Positions 34,527 through 46,045 are shown, numbered from the stretch's first letter. The stretch is DNA of 64,000 bases from Beroe forskalii (GCA_011033025.1 WFMF01000361.1:117772-181771), one strand, 5' to 3'. Numbers and translations: made by a program. Notes: generated by a model from the sequence alone, not told the origin.

Positions 34527-35194
34527 TCCAGACTAAATTTAATTGGGGGGGGGGCCAACCCCCATAAACCCCCGGTGGATATCGAAAAATGGCAAATGGG
34601 GGTTTAATTTTTGGGGGTTTATGGGGGTTTATGGGGGCTTAATTTTGCTGTTTTATGACTGATTTTGTTTACGATTTTTGACATTTTACGGAATGGTACC
34701 ATTTTTTGTTGACGATTTTTGGCCTTTTTTTTGAAATGGTACCATTTTTTGTTGATGAATTTATGCCCTTTTCTGAAATGGTACCATTTTTTTAGCGATT
34801 TTCAAGCCTTTTTTGAAATGGTACCATTTTCTGTTGCGCATTTTCGAACCTTTCCTAAAATGGTACCATTTTCGGCCATTTTTGAAATGGTACCATTTTT
34901 TGTTGACAATCTTAGACCCTTTTTGAAAAGGTACCATTTTTTGTTGGCGATTTTCAAGCCTTTTCTGAAATGGTACCATTTTTTGTTGACGATTTTTGGC
35001 CCTATTTTGAAATGGTACCAATTTTCATTGAAGATTTTCGACCTTTTTCTGGAAAATTAAACCCCCATAAACCCCCAAGTGGATATCGAAAAAGGCAAAT
35101 GGGGGTTAAATTTTTGGGGGTTTATGGGGGTTTATGGGGGTTTATGGGGGTTGCCCTCCCCCCCCCCCCTTAATTTCATTGGAGTTCGTCTGGA
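34527..35194. mobile_element. 668-bp G-rich-ended repeat element
   Basis: Outer ends TCCAGAC and GTCTGGA are inverted, and just inside them poly-G and poly-C tracts face each other. A direct repeat of about 85 bp (CAACCCCCATAAACCCCC..GGTGGATATCGAAAAATGGC and then GGGGGTTTATGGGGG) stands at both sides of a central tandem array. The exact boundaries and target duplication are uncertain. No protein is encoded; the 113-codon frame is the tandem repeat translated. Confidence 0.55.
34688..35045 (+). repeat. Tandem ~40-bp repeat centred on AAATGGTACCATTT
   Basis: Nine to ten units carry the perfect 14-bp palindrome AAATGGTACCATTT, joined by spacers like TTTGTTGACGATTTTTGGCC. The period is mostly 38-45 bp. 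The palindrome is better conserved than the spacers. Confidence 0.9.
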
Positions 35195-35199
35195 TTGAA

Positions 35200-36776
35200 C
35201 ACTCATATATAGATTTTGAGTGCTTCTTCATAAAATCCAATTTGATTCGAAGCTATTTTGCTGTATAAGATCTTTTGGTGACCGTATAAACCCAATTTAA
35301 TAACCTTCAGAACGAGCCTGGAAGGGTATACTGGTAATTTTAAAACCCATTAATATGTTCAACAGCCGCAGTATTGGGTAATGTCTCAAGTTGCCGCTTA
35401 GCAGCAGCAACAACATTGTCAGGTATATTAATGCGTGTATTGCTAATGTCAGGTATATAAAAGCGTGGTCTTTACTTCGGGGATGAGCATATTTGACAGC
35501 CAAAACAGTTGGGAACTTAAGGTATTCACTTGATATATTGGAAGGAAATTCCCAGTCAAATTTTTTGAATATGGGGTGAAAATGGCTCAAATTTTCATGA
35601 TAAGTTTATTTCGGAAGTATGTCAAGACGAAGGACTCAAAAAAAACAATTTTTTTCGAATTTATCGTTTGCTTATATGTCCAAATATCTGTCCCCCCCAT
35701 GAATTGTTCAACAAAATTATATCCGATAGGGTAGTAACCAACCTCCAACACACCATGTAATAAAAGCTGAGTATATCCGAGCTCTCCCACATGATTTGAG
35801 CTATGCGGATGACAATTATTTAATTATCCGGGTGTTGTTAAATATAATGAATGTTATATTTAAACTAGCGTGCGGGTTATTATTACTACATATTATTATC
35901 ATCATATTATGGTTTGTGGAGTTTGTAGCATGTTAACAAGGTGTGAAGTGTCAGCGCTACCAGCCTATCATTACACTCAGCTACACACGCTCAAACATAC
36001 ACACACACAAACACTGTGAGAAACTCTAAGCGGTTACATAAGTTATCATAAGCTGTCATATGGCAGTAGATTCAGTGGTTACAGAGCGAAGTAGTGACCG
36101 TATACCACAACTTACACGGACCACGGTCGAGGAGAAGCCGAGACTGTGTTAGTTGGATAGTGGACGAGGCGCCTCGAGTTCATTATCGAAGGTATACATG
36201 AAAACGGATTGTACCAGGACCAGAAATAGCGAGAACCACGGCACGACCAAAGAACAGTTTTTTTTTCATTCCACTCAGTTTTGACGACCCTCGTCATTTT
36301 ATTTTCATGCACAAACCATAGTTCAAGCGCTGCAGGCGATATTATGTGCGCAGTCCATCTCTCCATAGATCGAAGTTAGTGAGCAAACACAGATCTTCAC
36401 GGAAACACAAATACTAGAACGCGGAAACGCACATGTGCTAAGTGCTTACATACAATAAAGTACTCGAATATTGCTTATAATACCTTCAAGCACGTTATTT
36501 CCGATAACCCTCATGGTGCTTCATGATTTATAACCTTCATGTGCGTGGAGAGTGAATTGTCAGCATACGGTGATAATCCGTTCTCATGAGAGAATTATAT
36601 CCCATAATACCTTCTCGACATTTCAAACACTGTATCCCGCTAATTATCGAGAGAGCACCATGTTTCATAACAACTTCGCGACATTTCCCAGACTGTGTCT
36701 AACTTGCCCGGGCATGTTATGTGTCGCGCACGAACAATAGGCGCTTGGATCGTTACTGCTGGTAACAATGTGAGGG
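35200..36776. other. Intergenic DNA with one dispersed ~70-bp repeat
   Basis: No gene recognised. At 36127-36195 a segment (AAGCCGAGACTGTGTTAGTT to TTCATTATCGAAGGTAT) recurs at 51121-51190. A shorter relative with GACGAAGTGAAGCCGAG lies near 52615. Confidence 0.5.
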
Positions 36777-36784
36777 CATATTGT

Positions 36785-38046
36785 GGGTATAGGACACTAC
36801 GGCACCGGACTCTAGGGCACTGGACCCTACGGCACAGGACACTACGGCACAGGACTCGTGGGCACACTTTTCAGTTTTGGGGGACGCTGCGGCACACTTT
36901 GGTTTTAGGGTGGACTCTGCGGCACATACAATTAAAGTACCACTAATTAAAGGAATATCTCCTATTAACAACAACTTTGTCGTGAACCTGAACCTCATTA
37001 CCCAATGATAAGCAGATATAGGCCAGATGGAAGTTCACCATGATGGTTTCAGGAGCGAAAGCACTCCGTTTAGGTTGAAGTATCCTTGTGGGTGACGACA
37101 ATGTACTAATGTAGAGACAAGGAGGAGACCCAAGAGGGAAGACCCAGGAGTTGGGGTTTGGGATTTGAGCATGTGTTTTCAGACTTGGAAGAAGAGTTGA
37201 GGACAGGAAGCAAAGGTTCCGTCAATGTACCAGCTCAAGCTCTCCTCCAGGATGTCAAGGTTACTGTTGGTAGCCAGGATGATGACCCGCTTCTTCTCGT
37301 CGTTGTTGTCGAATTTCAGCATCAGGTCACCAGCTCCTCAAGGCAGGTGGGGGCTCTACGACAAGGGTTCCTCTTCCGCCCGATGCGTTGAGCTCTCTTC
37401 TTGGTAGCCTCCTCACTAGGAAGTCTTGCCCTGGTGTCCTGCGAGATTGAGCCAGTGGTGGAGCAGTGCATGAGGTAGGGTGGGTGTGGGTGTTCTCGGC
37501 CATGTTTGCAATGTTGGAGAAGACCTCACGCAGCTCACAGTCAGCAAGGTCTGGCTCGTGGCAGTGAGGCTGGTTAAAGACGTCAAGGTTCCCCTGGGAG
37601 TCTGTCTAGAGCCTTCCATTGCAGCGGTCGTTCTTCTTCACGCACCTCCAAGCCTGTCTTCCATCCAGAGTAGCGGAATCCAAGATGAAGAAGATTCTGA
37701 AGTCCGATGAGTCCCTGAATCCTAATATGAGGTCAAAATCAGTATCTACCGTATGTTCCTTATCTCTAATCCTAATAAGGTCAGCTAACAAGCAGTATCT
37801 CCCGTATGTTCCTGATCTCTGAGAGAGGTATCTGTCGTTTGGGGACAAATGTCCCCTACTACATTACCCTAACTGCAACCGTGCCTTAGAGTGTGCCTTA
37901 GAGTGTGCCTTAGAGTCCACCCAAAAACCAAAGTGTGCCGCAGCGTCCCCCCAAAACTGAAAAGTGTGCCCAAGAGTCCTGTGCCGTAGTGTCCTGTGCC
38001 GTAGGGTCCAGTGCCCTAGAGTTCTGTGCCGTAGTGTCCGAACCCC
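36785..38046 (-). mobile_element. Mutator-like element, copy 1 (FLYWCH/MULE type)
   Basis: Ends GGGTATAGGACAC and, inverted, GGGGTTCGGACAC are flanked by an exact 8-bp duplication CATATTGT (36777-36784 and 38047-38054). The terminal inverted repeats are long (~150 bp) and built of short motifs (GGACACTACGGCAC, GGGCAC). The interior, read on the minus strand, encodes a FLYWCH finger and a fragment of MULE transposase. A near-identical copy in the other orientation lies at 42614-43891. At 1262 bp it is too short for a whole transposase, so it is a deletion derivative. Confidence 0.88.
37020..37848 (-). pseudogene. FLYWCH zinc finger and MULE transposase fragment, copy 1
   Basis: Minus-strand frame 37848-37606 encodes FRIFFILDSATLDGRQAWRC followed by VKKNDRCNGRL. 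The frame then shifts into NLDVFNQPHCHEPDLADC, completing the FLYWCH pattern (F, W, C..C, H.H). Further down, other frames hold LSWYIDGTFASCPQLFFQV, the first catalytic-Asp block of MULE transposases. The rest of the catalytic domain is missing. At least two frame changes are present. Confidence 0.75.
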
Positions 38047-38054
38047 CATATTGT

Positions 38055-39465
38055 TTGTGCGCGACTTCTAATTTGGTGCCCTCGACAGAGCCTTGAAATA
38101 TTTCAAAAGTTTTGTGTGATGCAATTATCATACGTTATAGTGTTGTTTTAAGAACGTTTCAGTTTAAGAAAATGTTCCTATTCATAGTTTTCAAAGATTT
38201 GTCATTCTTTGAGCTGGCATATCGGTGTTCAGTGCTTTTTTAAATTACACAATTCAGTCATCTCTCAAAAGAGCATGCGTTATTTTCTACCGATTTCAAT
38301 TTCTCGTTTTGTGGATTGTGGTTGTGGCTCAAGAAAATGTTCGGAGTTTGCTAGTTCCTGAATCAGAATTCACAGTATCTTCAATAGTTAAATCGTGGTT
38401 TGATTGCGACTCATGCCTGTACACTAAGTTTGGAACTAGATTGAATTTTGCAGCTTTGGTTCTGATCAATATCTGAATATGTTTTCACAAGTAGAAAGTT
38501 ACAGCTCGAGTAGTGCACCGTTGCCCCAGTTTATTAGACATTTTGCCAACTTTTTTCTACCTACTTTACGATCTGATGCCTCTGACCTATGATTTATGTA
38601 GATACATATCAGCCTTATCAGCCCTCGGACCTGTCACAGCTTCACAGATCACCAATATCCTGTTCCTGATTTAAGAATTTCACTCTATTTCAGTGTTCAA
38701 TCTGTTGATTCTTTGATAGTTGTGCTGTTATTTCTGACATTTGTATAGGTGCTTTATTTTGCTGCAATAACTTTCTGTTGTTTGAAAAAATTCGAAGATT
38801 TGTACTCAAACTTTCAACATTTACTTTCTAGAAGAGGTAAATCTATCAAAAAGCACCCGAGAGTGAGTATTGGACATACATTTCACAGTCAAATAATTGG
38901 CCCTGACTATTTAAGTGCTTGTCACATGAAAAATCGCAATAAATTCATCCTTCAGGTATTATAACAGATAATACCTTCGTACTTTGAGACGCCGCGCAAA
39001 CGCTCTCACTTCGTTCGAGCGTTATCACGCGCGGCGCTCAAAGTACGAAGGTATTATCATGTTATAATATATGGCCCTTAATTCAAGTCAAGGGTACACG
39101 TGTGCTTTTAATCATGAGAAGGAAAAAATTAACTTCCACCGAATTCCATCTCGATGCCCGTGAGCATTTCATTTAAAGTTAAAAGTCTCAAATTCTTTTA
39201 CCAAGTCTTTGATATATAATTCTCAGGAGTGTAATCTAAAAGTAATAAAGTTTAAACTAAGTAACACCCTGTTATATTGAGCTTAATATAAAATACTCAA
39301 TATTTATAACCTCTCCATCTCACTAGACATAAGCTTAAGCACAGAGTGAGAGAGGTATACAAATATTTAAATATAATATTAGATCCTAAATTATCCCATA
39401 TTAGGGCATATCAAGAGGCACATTTTATAGATTGAGAGTTGAAAGGGTGCGCAGTAAAACTACTA
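38055..39465. other. Intergenic DNA containing one long palindrome
   Basis: No gene recognised. Frames of 70-80 codons here show no known motif. The palindrome at 38957-39069 is listed separately. Confidence 0.5.
38957..39069. repeat. 113-bp near-perfect palindrome
   Basis: The arms begin TATTATAACAGATAATACCT and include TTCGTACTTTGAG and GCCGCGC, then fold back around AACGCTCTCACTTCGTTCGAG. Only a few mismatches interrupt ~50-bp arms. The GC-rich centre contrasts with the AT-rich ends. It could be a foldback MITE or extrude as a cruciform. Confidence 0.85.
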
Positions 39466-40330
39466 ATAATACAGCCGATTTTTGCAAAAATCGGGACGGA
39501 CCTGGAACTGTTTTATAACAATTCATTTTCGGTTTCAGGGGCTAGTATAGGGTCTCAGGAAACCACAACAGAAAGTTTAAGATCCTACCTAATGGGGGCG
39601 ATGGTTTTTTGGGCCACGCCCTTTTTACGGGTGACGCGTAAGGCCCAAAAATTGAAATTTTCATTTTTTGTCCGATTTTGTTGAGTTTGGTGTCTAAATA
39701 GGGGTATTTTGATACGAGAAAAACGATGAAAATGGTATTTATCACTTTCGAGCATGATTTCACGTCCTAAAATTCAAAATATGTGATTTTATGTTGATTT
39801 TGGCCACTCCAGTAGCCCATCCAAGGTCAGTATTCAATATCTGAGTGGAGAGAGTCTCTCAACGGTTTTTGATAGACCTAAGGGTCCTTTATCAGAAAAA
39901 TTTGTAGCTCTCCCGTGAATCAACGTCCTTATGGGTGCTGGGGCCACGCCCATTTTTCCGGTGAGACGCGTATGGGTGTGAACCCGTAACTTGACTCAGG
40001 AAGGTCGTACAGACTCCATTTTGTGCTCAAAAGAATCGCAATGGCCATGTTTATATACGACTTGTTAATAAACTTATGCTCTAAAATGCTCACAAACCAA
40101 GTTATGGACGAAAAACAGCTTTTGAGCCAAAGCGCATGCCAAAATTTGGCTCTTTTTCATAATTTGTGCAAGCAATGTCTGATTCCTTGGTTAATAGCTT
40201 GAAAGATTAATTGTTATTATCATGTTTCCATCTATCTTGAGAATATAAATGTGCTCTAAAATGTACAAAAATTGAGTTCTAGACCAAAAACTGGATTTTG
40301 ATCACAAAAATTGCAGTGCAATACCTATCA
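39466..40330 (+). repeat. Dispersed repeat, copy B
   Basis: Second copy of the repeat at 17166-18010, same orientation. It has a short insertion after CGATTTTTG (CAAAAATCGGGACGG) and lacks a few bases near ACTCCA. After about 40260 the two copies diverge. Confidence 0.85.
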
Positions 40331-40339
40331 AGGGTTCAT

Positions 40340-42605
40340 ACAGCATCCAAAATCTGTATTTTATCAAGATATCAAAGGTTAAAATTGGTAAATTACTGAA
40401 AGAGTTGCTGAAAGAGTTGCTGAAAGAGCCCTGGCAGGACTCTAAATTTTCCAATTAAGAGATCCTTAGCATAGGGTTTTTTTTCAAGCCGAAAATTCTG
40501 CAATGTTGCCAATTTCGGCACACTTCTATGACAGGGGAGCAGCGAGCTTTTCTTGATTGGGTATTCCAGTTGAATCCCAGTCAACATGATTAGGCTGATC
40601 TCAATGTCAATGGGATATCCCTATAGCTGGAAGCCCCTGCTGATGCAGGCAGGTCCTACACCATTTAAAGAACCATCATAGATTGGTTTCAGGCTGAAGA
40701 AATTGGATACTATGGCACTCTGTAATGGCTATGGTATAGCTTCACTGCTTATCTCCGGTGGTAGAACTGCACATTTATCTTTACAATTCCTATCCCCTGT
40801 ACGAATTCAAGCAAGTGCGACGTCACACCTGACTCCAGGCGTGTAAATTTCTATGCATTGATAAAGGACCAATGATTTTTTTATTCCGAAGTTTTTACTT
40901 CTATTCCAACAGCCGTACGGCCAATGACAGGAATCAAAGCTAGTGGCGATAAAGGAAGTGTAATCCATACTTCCGTCGCCCGAGACTTCGCTGCAATGGG
41001 CAGCTCCGCATTAAACCCTTCCAGTACAGTTCTCGTACCCTCGGCTAAGTGAACCGTCGGGCTGCATAGGTTCAAGATGAATCTCTCACCCTTAGCTCAG
41101 TGGCGCTGGACCGGAATTGAAATCTAAAGTAAATACACTCAACTGTTGTCACCGGCCAATGTAAAAAACGCCATCATCATTTGTGGCATGAAGACATAAA
41201 CGGTCTCTCTCTCATACTCGGTAAATAGCCATAACCGCGCATTGCCATATATGGAATAAACGGCGGGTAAAGTCACGCAGCAACACTAATAAACATCACG
41301 TAGCGTGATACACGGTGTTAAATGGCGATGAGAGGCGGTGTCATGTGACACCAGGATACACCGCCATTATATACGAGGGTACGCATTACTCGTATACATA
41401 CGAACACACGGGAGTGACTACGTATACGAACATTGGAAACGGGTGACCTTATACACACGAACACAGCAGGTGACACACACACACACAGAGCGGCGTGCGG
41501 ATCAAAGCCACGCCTGGCGCTGAGCCAAAAGGCTGTGGTCACTAATTACATGTCTGCGGTAATGGCAGTATACAAGCCGCAATGTATATAGTCGGCTGTG
41601 TAACAGGGAGAGAGAGAGCACGCTAAGTACATTAGAGAAATGTAGTACATTTCACAACATTACTGCTGTGTGTAATTAACGCTGTGTACGCCGACAGTAA
41701 TGAGATAGGAGGTTAAAATATTCGCGTATTGTTGTTTGAGGACAGTGAGTTCTCAGAAATTACGAAATCATATCTACGAAAGATTTAATTAACGATTAGA
41801 TTATAAACTCACCTATGAGCTCCGCAATGGCTGAGAATGCCCAAACATGGCTCGTACTGTTGGTATGTAGGTAGGCAGGAGACAACTGAAAATCGATGGC
41901 TTGTCATGGAATTGATAATAATTGATATATGGTTATAGATGATAGATCTGTGGAGTATCCGATTATAATCGACATCGACTATAATAGTCTACTGTCTACG
42001 CCAACTGCCAAGTTTTGGGATGACACAGGGTTGAGCCACGAATCCTACGTAGACTATAGTCAACAACACGTAATTGTAAAAAATACCTATATAACATTTT
42101 ATTCTGGGTAAATTGACGGAATTTGACACAATATCTTTGGAATTTTGGATGCTTTCTTTTTTACCACAACACATGAAGTATCACAAACAATAAAAATAAC
42201 CACGTCAGTATGTATTACTGTATTAGTCATTACTTGTCATTGGTTAATGACACGCCTGGTGCGGTGCTCTGATTGGCTAGCGTTTTCCGGAATCATATTG
42301 TACAGTGTCGACTATAGTCTACAAGACACACGTGGATTACCATGTGGATAACACTAACACATTTAAGACCGGCTTTTTTCGTTGACTAATCACCCCACTT
42401 TGTACATGCCTTGCACACACGTGGGTTATAATCGATGTCGACTATAGTCGGTAGTCCACGCCAAGTTTTGGGGTGGAGACACACGACGTGGAGTATAATC
42501 TACAAATCCTACGTGTGTCTTGTTAGTCAACATGTTATCACTTTGAGTCCCCGAATAGAAATTGACCCTCGGATATATACTACACAGGAAGTGTCACTTC
42601 TCTTG
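40340..42605. other. Intergenic DNA; scattered CGACTATAGTC-type repeats
   Basis: No gene recognised. Between 41935 and 42535 the motif ATCGACTATAGTC and its relatives recur with CCACGCCAAGTTTTGGG and GATTGGCTAGCG. This degenerate repeat field resumes after the MULE at 43900. The minus frame at 40881-41075 has even composition but no known motif. Confidence 0.45.
42245..42400 (+). repeat. Diverged repeat pair on both sides of MULE copy 2
   Basis: This segment (TGATTGGCTAGCG, later CACGTGGATTACCATGTGGA and CATTTAAGACCGGC) resembles 43915-44070 (TGATTGGCTAGCC, AATCCATGTGGATTAAA, CATTTAAGATAGGC). Both copies face the same way, so the MULE inserted between two older repeat copies. Confidence 0.6.
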
Positions 42606-42613
42606 CTTTTGAT

Positions 42614-43891
42614 GGGGTTCGGACAATACGGCACAGGACTCTAGGGCACTGGACCCTACGGCACAGGACACTACGGCACAGGACTCTTGGGCACACTTTT
42701 CAGTTTTGGGGGGACGCTGCGGCACACTTTGGTTTTTGGGTGGACTCTAAGGCACACTCTAAGGCACGGTTGCAGTTAGGGTAATGGAGTAGGGGACATT
42801 TGTCCCCAAACGACAGATACCTCTCATCAGAGATCAGGAACATACGGGAGATACTGCTTGTTAGCTGACCTTATTAGGATTAGAGATAAGGAACATACGG
42901 TAGATACTGATTTTGACCTCATATTAGGATTCAGGGACTCATCGGACTTCAGAATCTTCTTCATCTTGGATTCCGCTACTCTGGATAGAAGACAGGCTTG
43001 GAGGTGCGTGAAGAAGAACGACCGCTGCAATGGAAGGCTCTAGACAGACTCCCAGGGGAACCTTGACGTCTTTAACCAGCCTCACTGCCACGAACCAGAC
43101 CTTGCTGACTGTAAGCTGCGTGAGGTCTTCTCCAACATTGCAAACATGGCCGAGAACACCCACACCCACCCTACCTCATGCACTGCTCCACCACTGGCTC
43201 AATCTCGCAGGACACCAGGGCAAGACTTCCTAGTGAGGAGGCTACCAAGAAGAGAGCTCAACGCATCGGGCGGAAGAGAACCCTTGTCCTAGAGCCCCCA
43301 CCTGCCTTGAGGAGCTGGTGACCTGATGCTGAAATTCGACAACAACGACGAGAAGAAGCGGGTCATCATCCTGGCTACCAACAATGTAACCTTGACATCC
43401 TGGAGGAGAGCTTGAGCTGGTACATTGACGGAACCTTTGCTTCCTGTCCTCAACTCTTCTTCCAAGTCTGAAAACACATGCTCAAATCCCAAACCCCAAC
43501 TCCTGGGTCTTCCCTCTGGGTCACCTCCTTGTCTCTACATTAGTACATTGTCGTCACCCACAAGGATACTTCAACCTAAACGGAGTGCTTTCAAGCCCTG
43601 GGTGTCCTGAGATACTTCGCTCCTGAAACCATCATGGTGGACTTCCATCTGGCCTATATCTGCTTATCATTGGGTAATGAGGTTCAGGTTCACGACAAAG
43701 TTGTTGTTAATAGGAGATATTCCTTTAATTAGTGGTACTTTAATTGTATGTGCCGCAGAGTCCACCCTAAAACCAAAGTGTGCCGCAGCGTCCCCCCAAA
43801 ACTGAAAAGTGTGCCCACGAGTCCTGTGCCGTAGTGTCCTGTGCCGTAGGGTCCAGTGCCCTAGAGTCCGGTGCCGTAGTGTCCTATACCC
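42614..43891 (+). mobile_element. Mutator-like element, copy 2 (FLYWCH/MULE type)
   Basis: Same family as 36785-38046, in opposite orientation. The target duplication CTTTTGAT is exact (42606-42613 and 43892-43899), so this copy transposed independently rather than arising by local inversion. The interiors are nearly identical, pointing to a recent burst. The two copies form a 1.26-kb inverted repeat about 4.6 kb apart. Confidence 0.88.
42858..43650 (+). pseudogene. FLYWCH zinc finger and MULE transposase fragment, copy 2
   Basis: The frame 42858-43043 encodes the FLYWCH start (FFILDSATLDRRQAWRC..CNGRL). Later frames hold PHCHEPDLADCKLREVFSN, the motif MLKFDNNDEKKRVIILATNN and SWYIDGTFASCPQLFFQV. 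The frame changes at least twice and the catalytic domain stops after the first block. It shares its breaks in large part with copy 1, so both derive from an already defective master moved in trans. Confidence 0.75.
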
Positions 43892-44070
43892 CTTTTGATC
43901 AATGACTCGCAATTCGCATGATATGGAGCTTTGATTGGCTAGCCTAAATGTGTTGATGTATACAACGTTTCCTGGAATCACGTAGTGTTGGTCCTATAGT
44001 AAACAAACGTGGTTTACAATCCATGTGGATTAAAATACCACATTTAAGATAGGCCGTTTTTGTGGATTAA

Positions 44071-45440
44071 TCCCAACAGTCTTTAGATAGTTTTTGATAC
44101 TTCTGCCCAAGACAAACGTATGGATAATAGCCCCTGGGTAAGTTATCGACAGCACACCCGTGGATTATAAGCCATGGCGTATAGTCCATGGCTTAAATTC
44201 TATATGTTTGCACCCTATTGATCCACATGTGCACCTCTAAAAATTGTTATGTATCCGGGCAGGTGGCTCGGTCTTAATGTAATATAACACACTATGGCTT
44301 TTTTCACCTGTTTTATTATCATGGTTTGCACTCTTTACTCGTTACTAAACCCTTCAAGGTACCTACTTAATAGGAAATTTTCCAAAAACACCCTACCACC
44401 TCAAAGAAATAAAATCAGTGTGGTTATGATTTAAAACTTCTTTAAAGCAGGCTTACCAGGCTCTGTTTGATTGAAGTAACGTTGAAAGACTCCCCATGAG
44501 GACAGTCTGGATCACCTTTGATACTATTATCAGCACTCATAAAAAGAGTAGCCTTGTGAACCTTCAAACCATGATGCTGCTGTGTTTTCCTTCACCACAT
44601 ACTACTTAACCTACTGTGAAGTAGTTACAATTGTTCATCACTTTATCAGTTCAAGAATTTTCATAATTTGAGGATTGAGGGGAACATAAGGCTAAGAGTT
44701 CCATTAATCATATAGAAAATATTATTAAACAAGTTTGTTGTTAGCTTATAATAGCACTTTAGTTTTCAACGTCTGCACCCTGCGCCTGGGTACTTTTCCA
44801 GGGTGCATTGCATTGTCGCATGCTGAAGGTTCTTTGCACAATGGCGCATGCTGAAGGTTCTTTGCACGTGCTGTGGGAGGGCTGGGGCAACTGGGTTAAG
44901 TTTAATTGTTAAAATTGGGAAAATTAAGGGAAAAGAAAATGAATTATTTTGTTTTGTATTTGAATTGTATTGTAATGTTGATAAAAAATAAATTTCTTTT
45001 TCTAAATTTCTAAATTTCTTTCTCATATGAAAAAACATAACAGCACACTTTAAAAGCACACATTCATGCTATTATTATATTATGAAAACTGGAAATGTCC
45101 TACCAGCTTTAAATTCGAGATACCTGTTGAATTATTTTGTTTCATCATTCACAGTGGCTCTGAAGGTATATTGGTCGCATCATTACAAAGGAATGTCAGG
45201 CTATGTTGTTTTTCAGAAGTGATATTTCAGTTCTGTAAATTTATGACTTCTTATATGGACATTATTCAATTTGAAGGTGACAATTGGCTTTATCTATGTA
45301 ACTAATTGAAAACAGCAGACCTTTTACTTTGGTAGGTATGTACCAGAATTAAACAGACTGTGCTGAAATGGTTGAACAATGGTTCCATAATATATAGCAG
45401 CTGTATGATTTAGTTTTTTACATGCATAAAAGGTATTTAT
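44071..45440. other. Intergenic DNA with a 27-bp direct repeat
   Basis: No gene recognised. At 44815-44869 the string GCATGCTGAAGGTTCTTTGC occurs twice in a row. The region downstream of the MRG exon is AT-rich. Confidence 0.5.
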
Positions 45441-45442
45441 CA

Positions 45443-46045
45443 TCATTGCATAATCTGAAAGTAATTGTCAACTGAAAAGTATTTGTCCTTGTTAATATCA
45501 ATAAAATCTAACAATCTCTGAAAATGAGTCTGAAGTATGTTAAATCCATTGTCATCAAATTCATGAGGGGATATCAACTTTCCAATGCATGTGAACAATC
45601 TCAATAAATGTTCAGGTCCATAAATCTCAGAAAACACTGTCTTGCCAGCCAAATTTTTCACTTGTGGGAGCTCTTCCTTGTAAAGAATTTCTACAGTAAA
45701 ACGGTGATTAAAATATGTTCTCAAACCAGATATCATGTCAAGAGTCACTCCATTGCTTAGGAAAATAGAATTTTCTTGCTTCTCATTCATCAAAAACTCC
45801 TTTAAAATAGCTTCACATGTATACTTGGCTGGTATTTTGATGAAGTGCTTCTTCATTGTAATGAGATCCCTGTCCTTGACCAACTTTTCTTTTAGGCCAG
45901 GGCTGAAGAAAAGTGTGATCTGATTTCCATTCTTACAATCAATAGTATCATCTCCTTTATTTCTCTTCCTAGTTCTTGGTTGCTCTCTACGACCAACTTC
46001 TGGAAGTAACTTGAGAGGATTGTTTCTTTTCCGCTCACTTACCAT
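45443..46045 (-). CDS. MRG-domain protein (MORF4L1/MSL3 type), terminal exon
   Basis: MRG proteins recruit histone acetyltransferase and deacetylase complexes to chromatin through a helical MRG domain. The 200-codon frame opens with a basic nuclear-signal-like stretch (SERKRNNP, RTRKRNKGDDTIDCKN). It then follows the MRG domain: LVKDRDLITMKKHFIKIPAK, a VTLDMISGLRTYFNHRF segment, LLYKEELPQ-like ILYKEELPQVKNL, and VFSEIYGPEHLLRLFTCIGK. It ends near the natural C-terminus. The frame is intact. An acceptor-like site (pyrimidine tract, then ACTAG) stands about 31 nt upstream of the ATG, so this is probably the last exon, with a chromodomain exon expected further up. No chromodomain was found in the window; an intronless retrocopy is the alternative. 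Confidence 0.75.
   Translation of the reverse strand: MVSERKRNNPLKLLPEVGRREQPRTRKRNKGDDTIDCKNGNQITLFFSPGLKEKLVKDRDLITMKKHFIKIPAKYTCEAILKEFLMNEKQENSIFLSNGVTLDMISGLRTYFNHRFTVEILYKEELPQVKNLAGKTVFSEIYGPEHLLRLFTCIGKLISPHEFDDNGFNILQTHFQRLLDFIDINKDKYFSVDNYFQIMQ

Noticed and set aside
34719-35060. 113-codon frame rich in PFLKWYHF repeats
   Set aside because: It is the ~40-bp KpnI-palindrome array translated; a frame also exists on the other strand for the same reason.
34580-35160. Telomere-like GGGGGTTTAT runs
   Set aside because: Only a few units at each side of an interior repeat element, facing C tracts; not a chromosome end.
41068-41110. A-box-like TTAGCTCAGTGG next to GGTTCAAGATG
   Set aside because: The B-box-like string lies 5' of the A-box-like string, so no polymerase III promoter or tRNA fold is possible.
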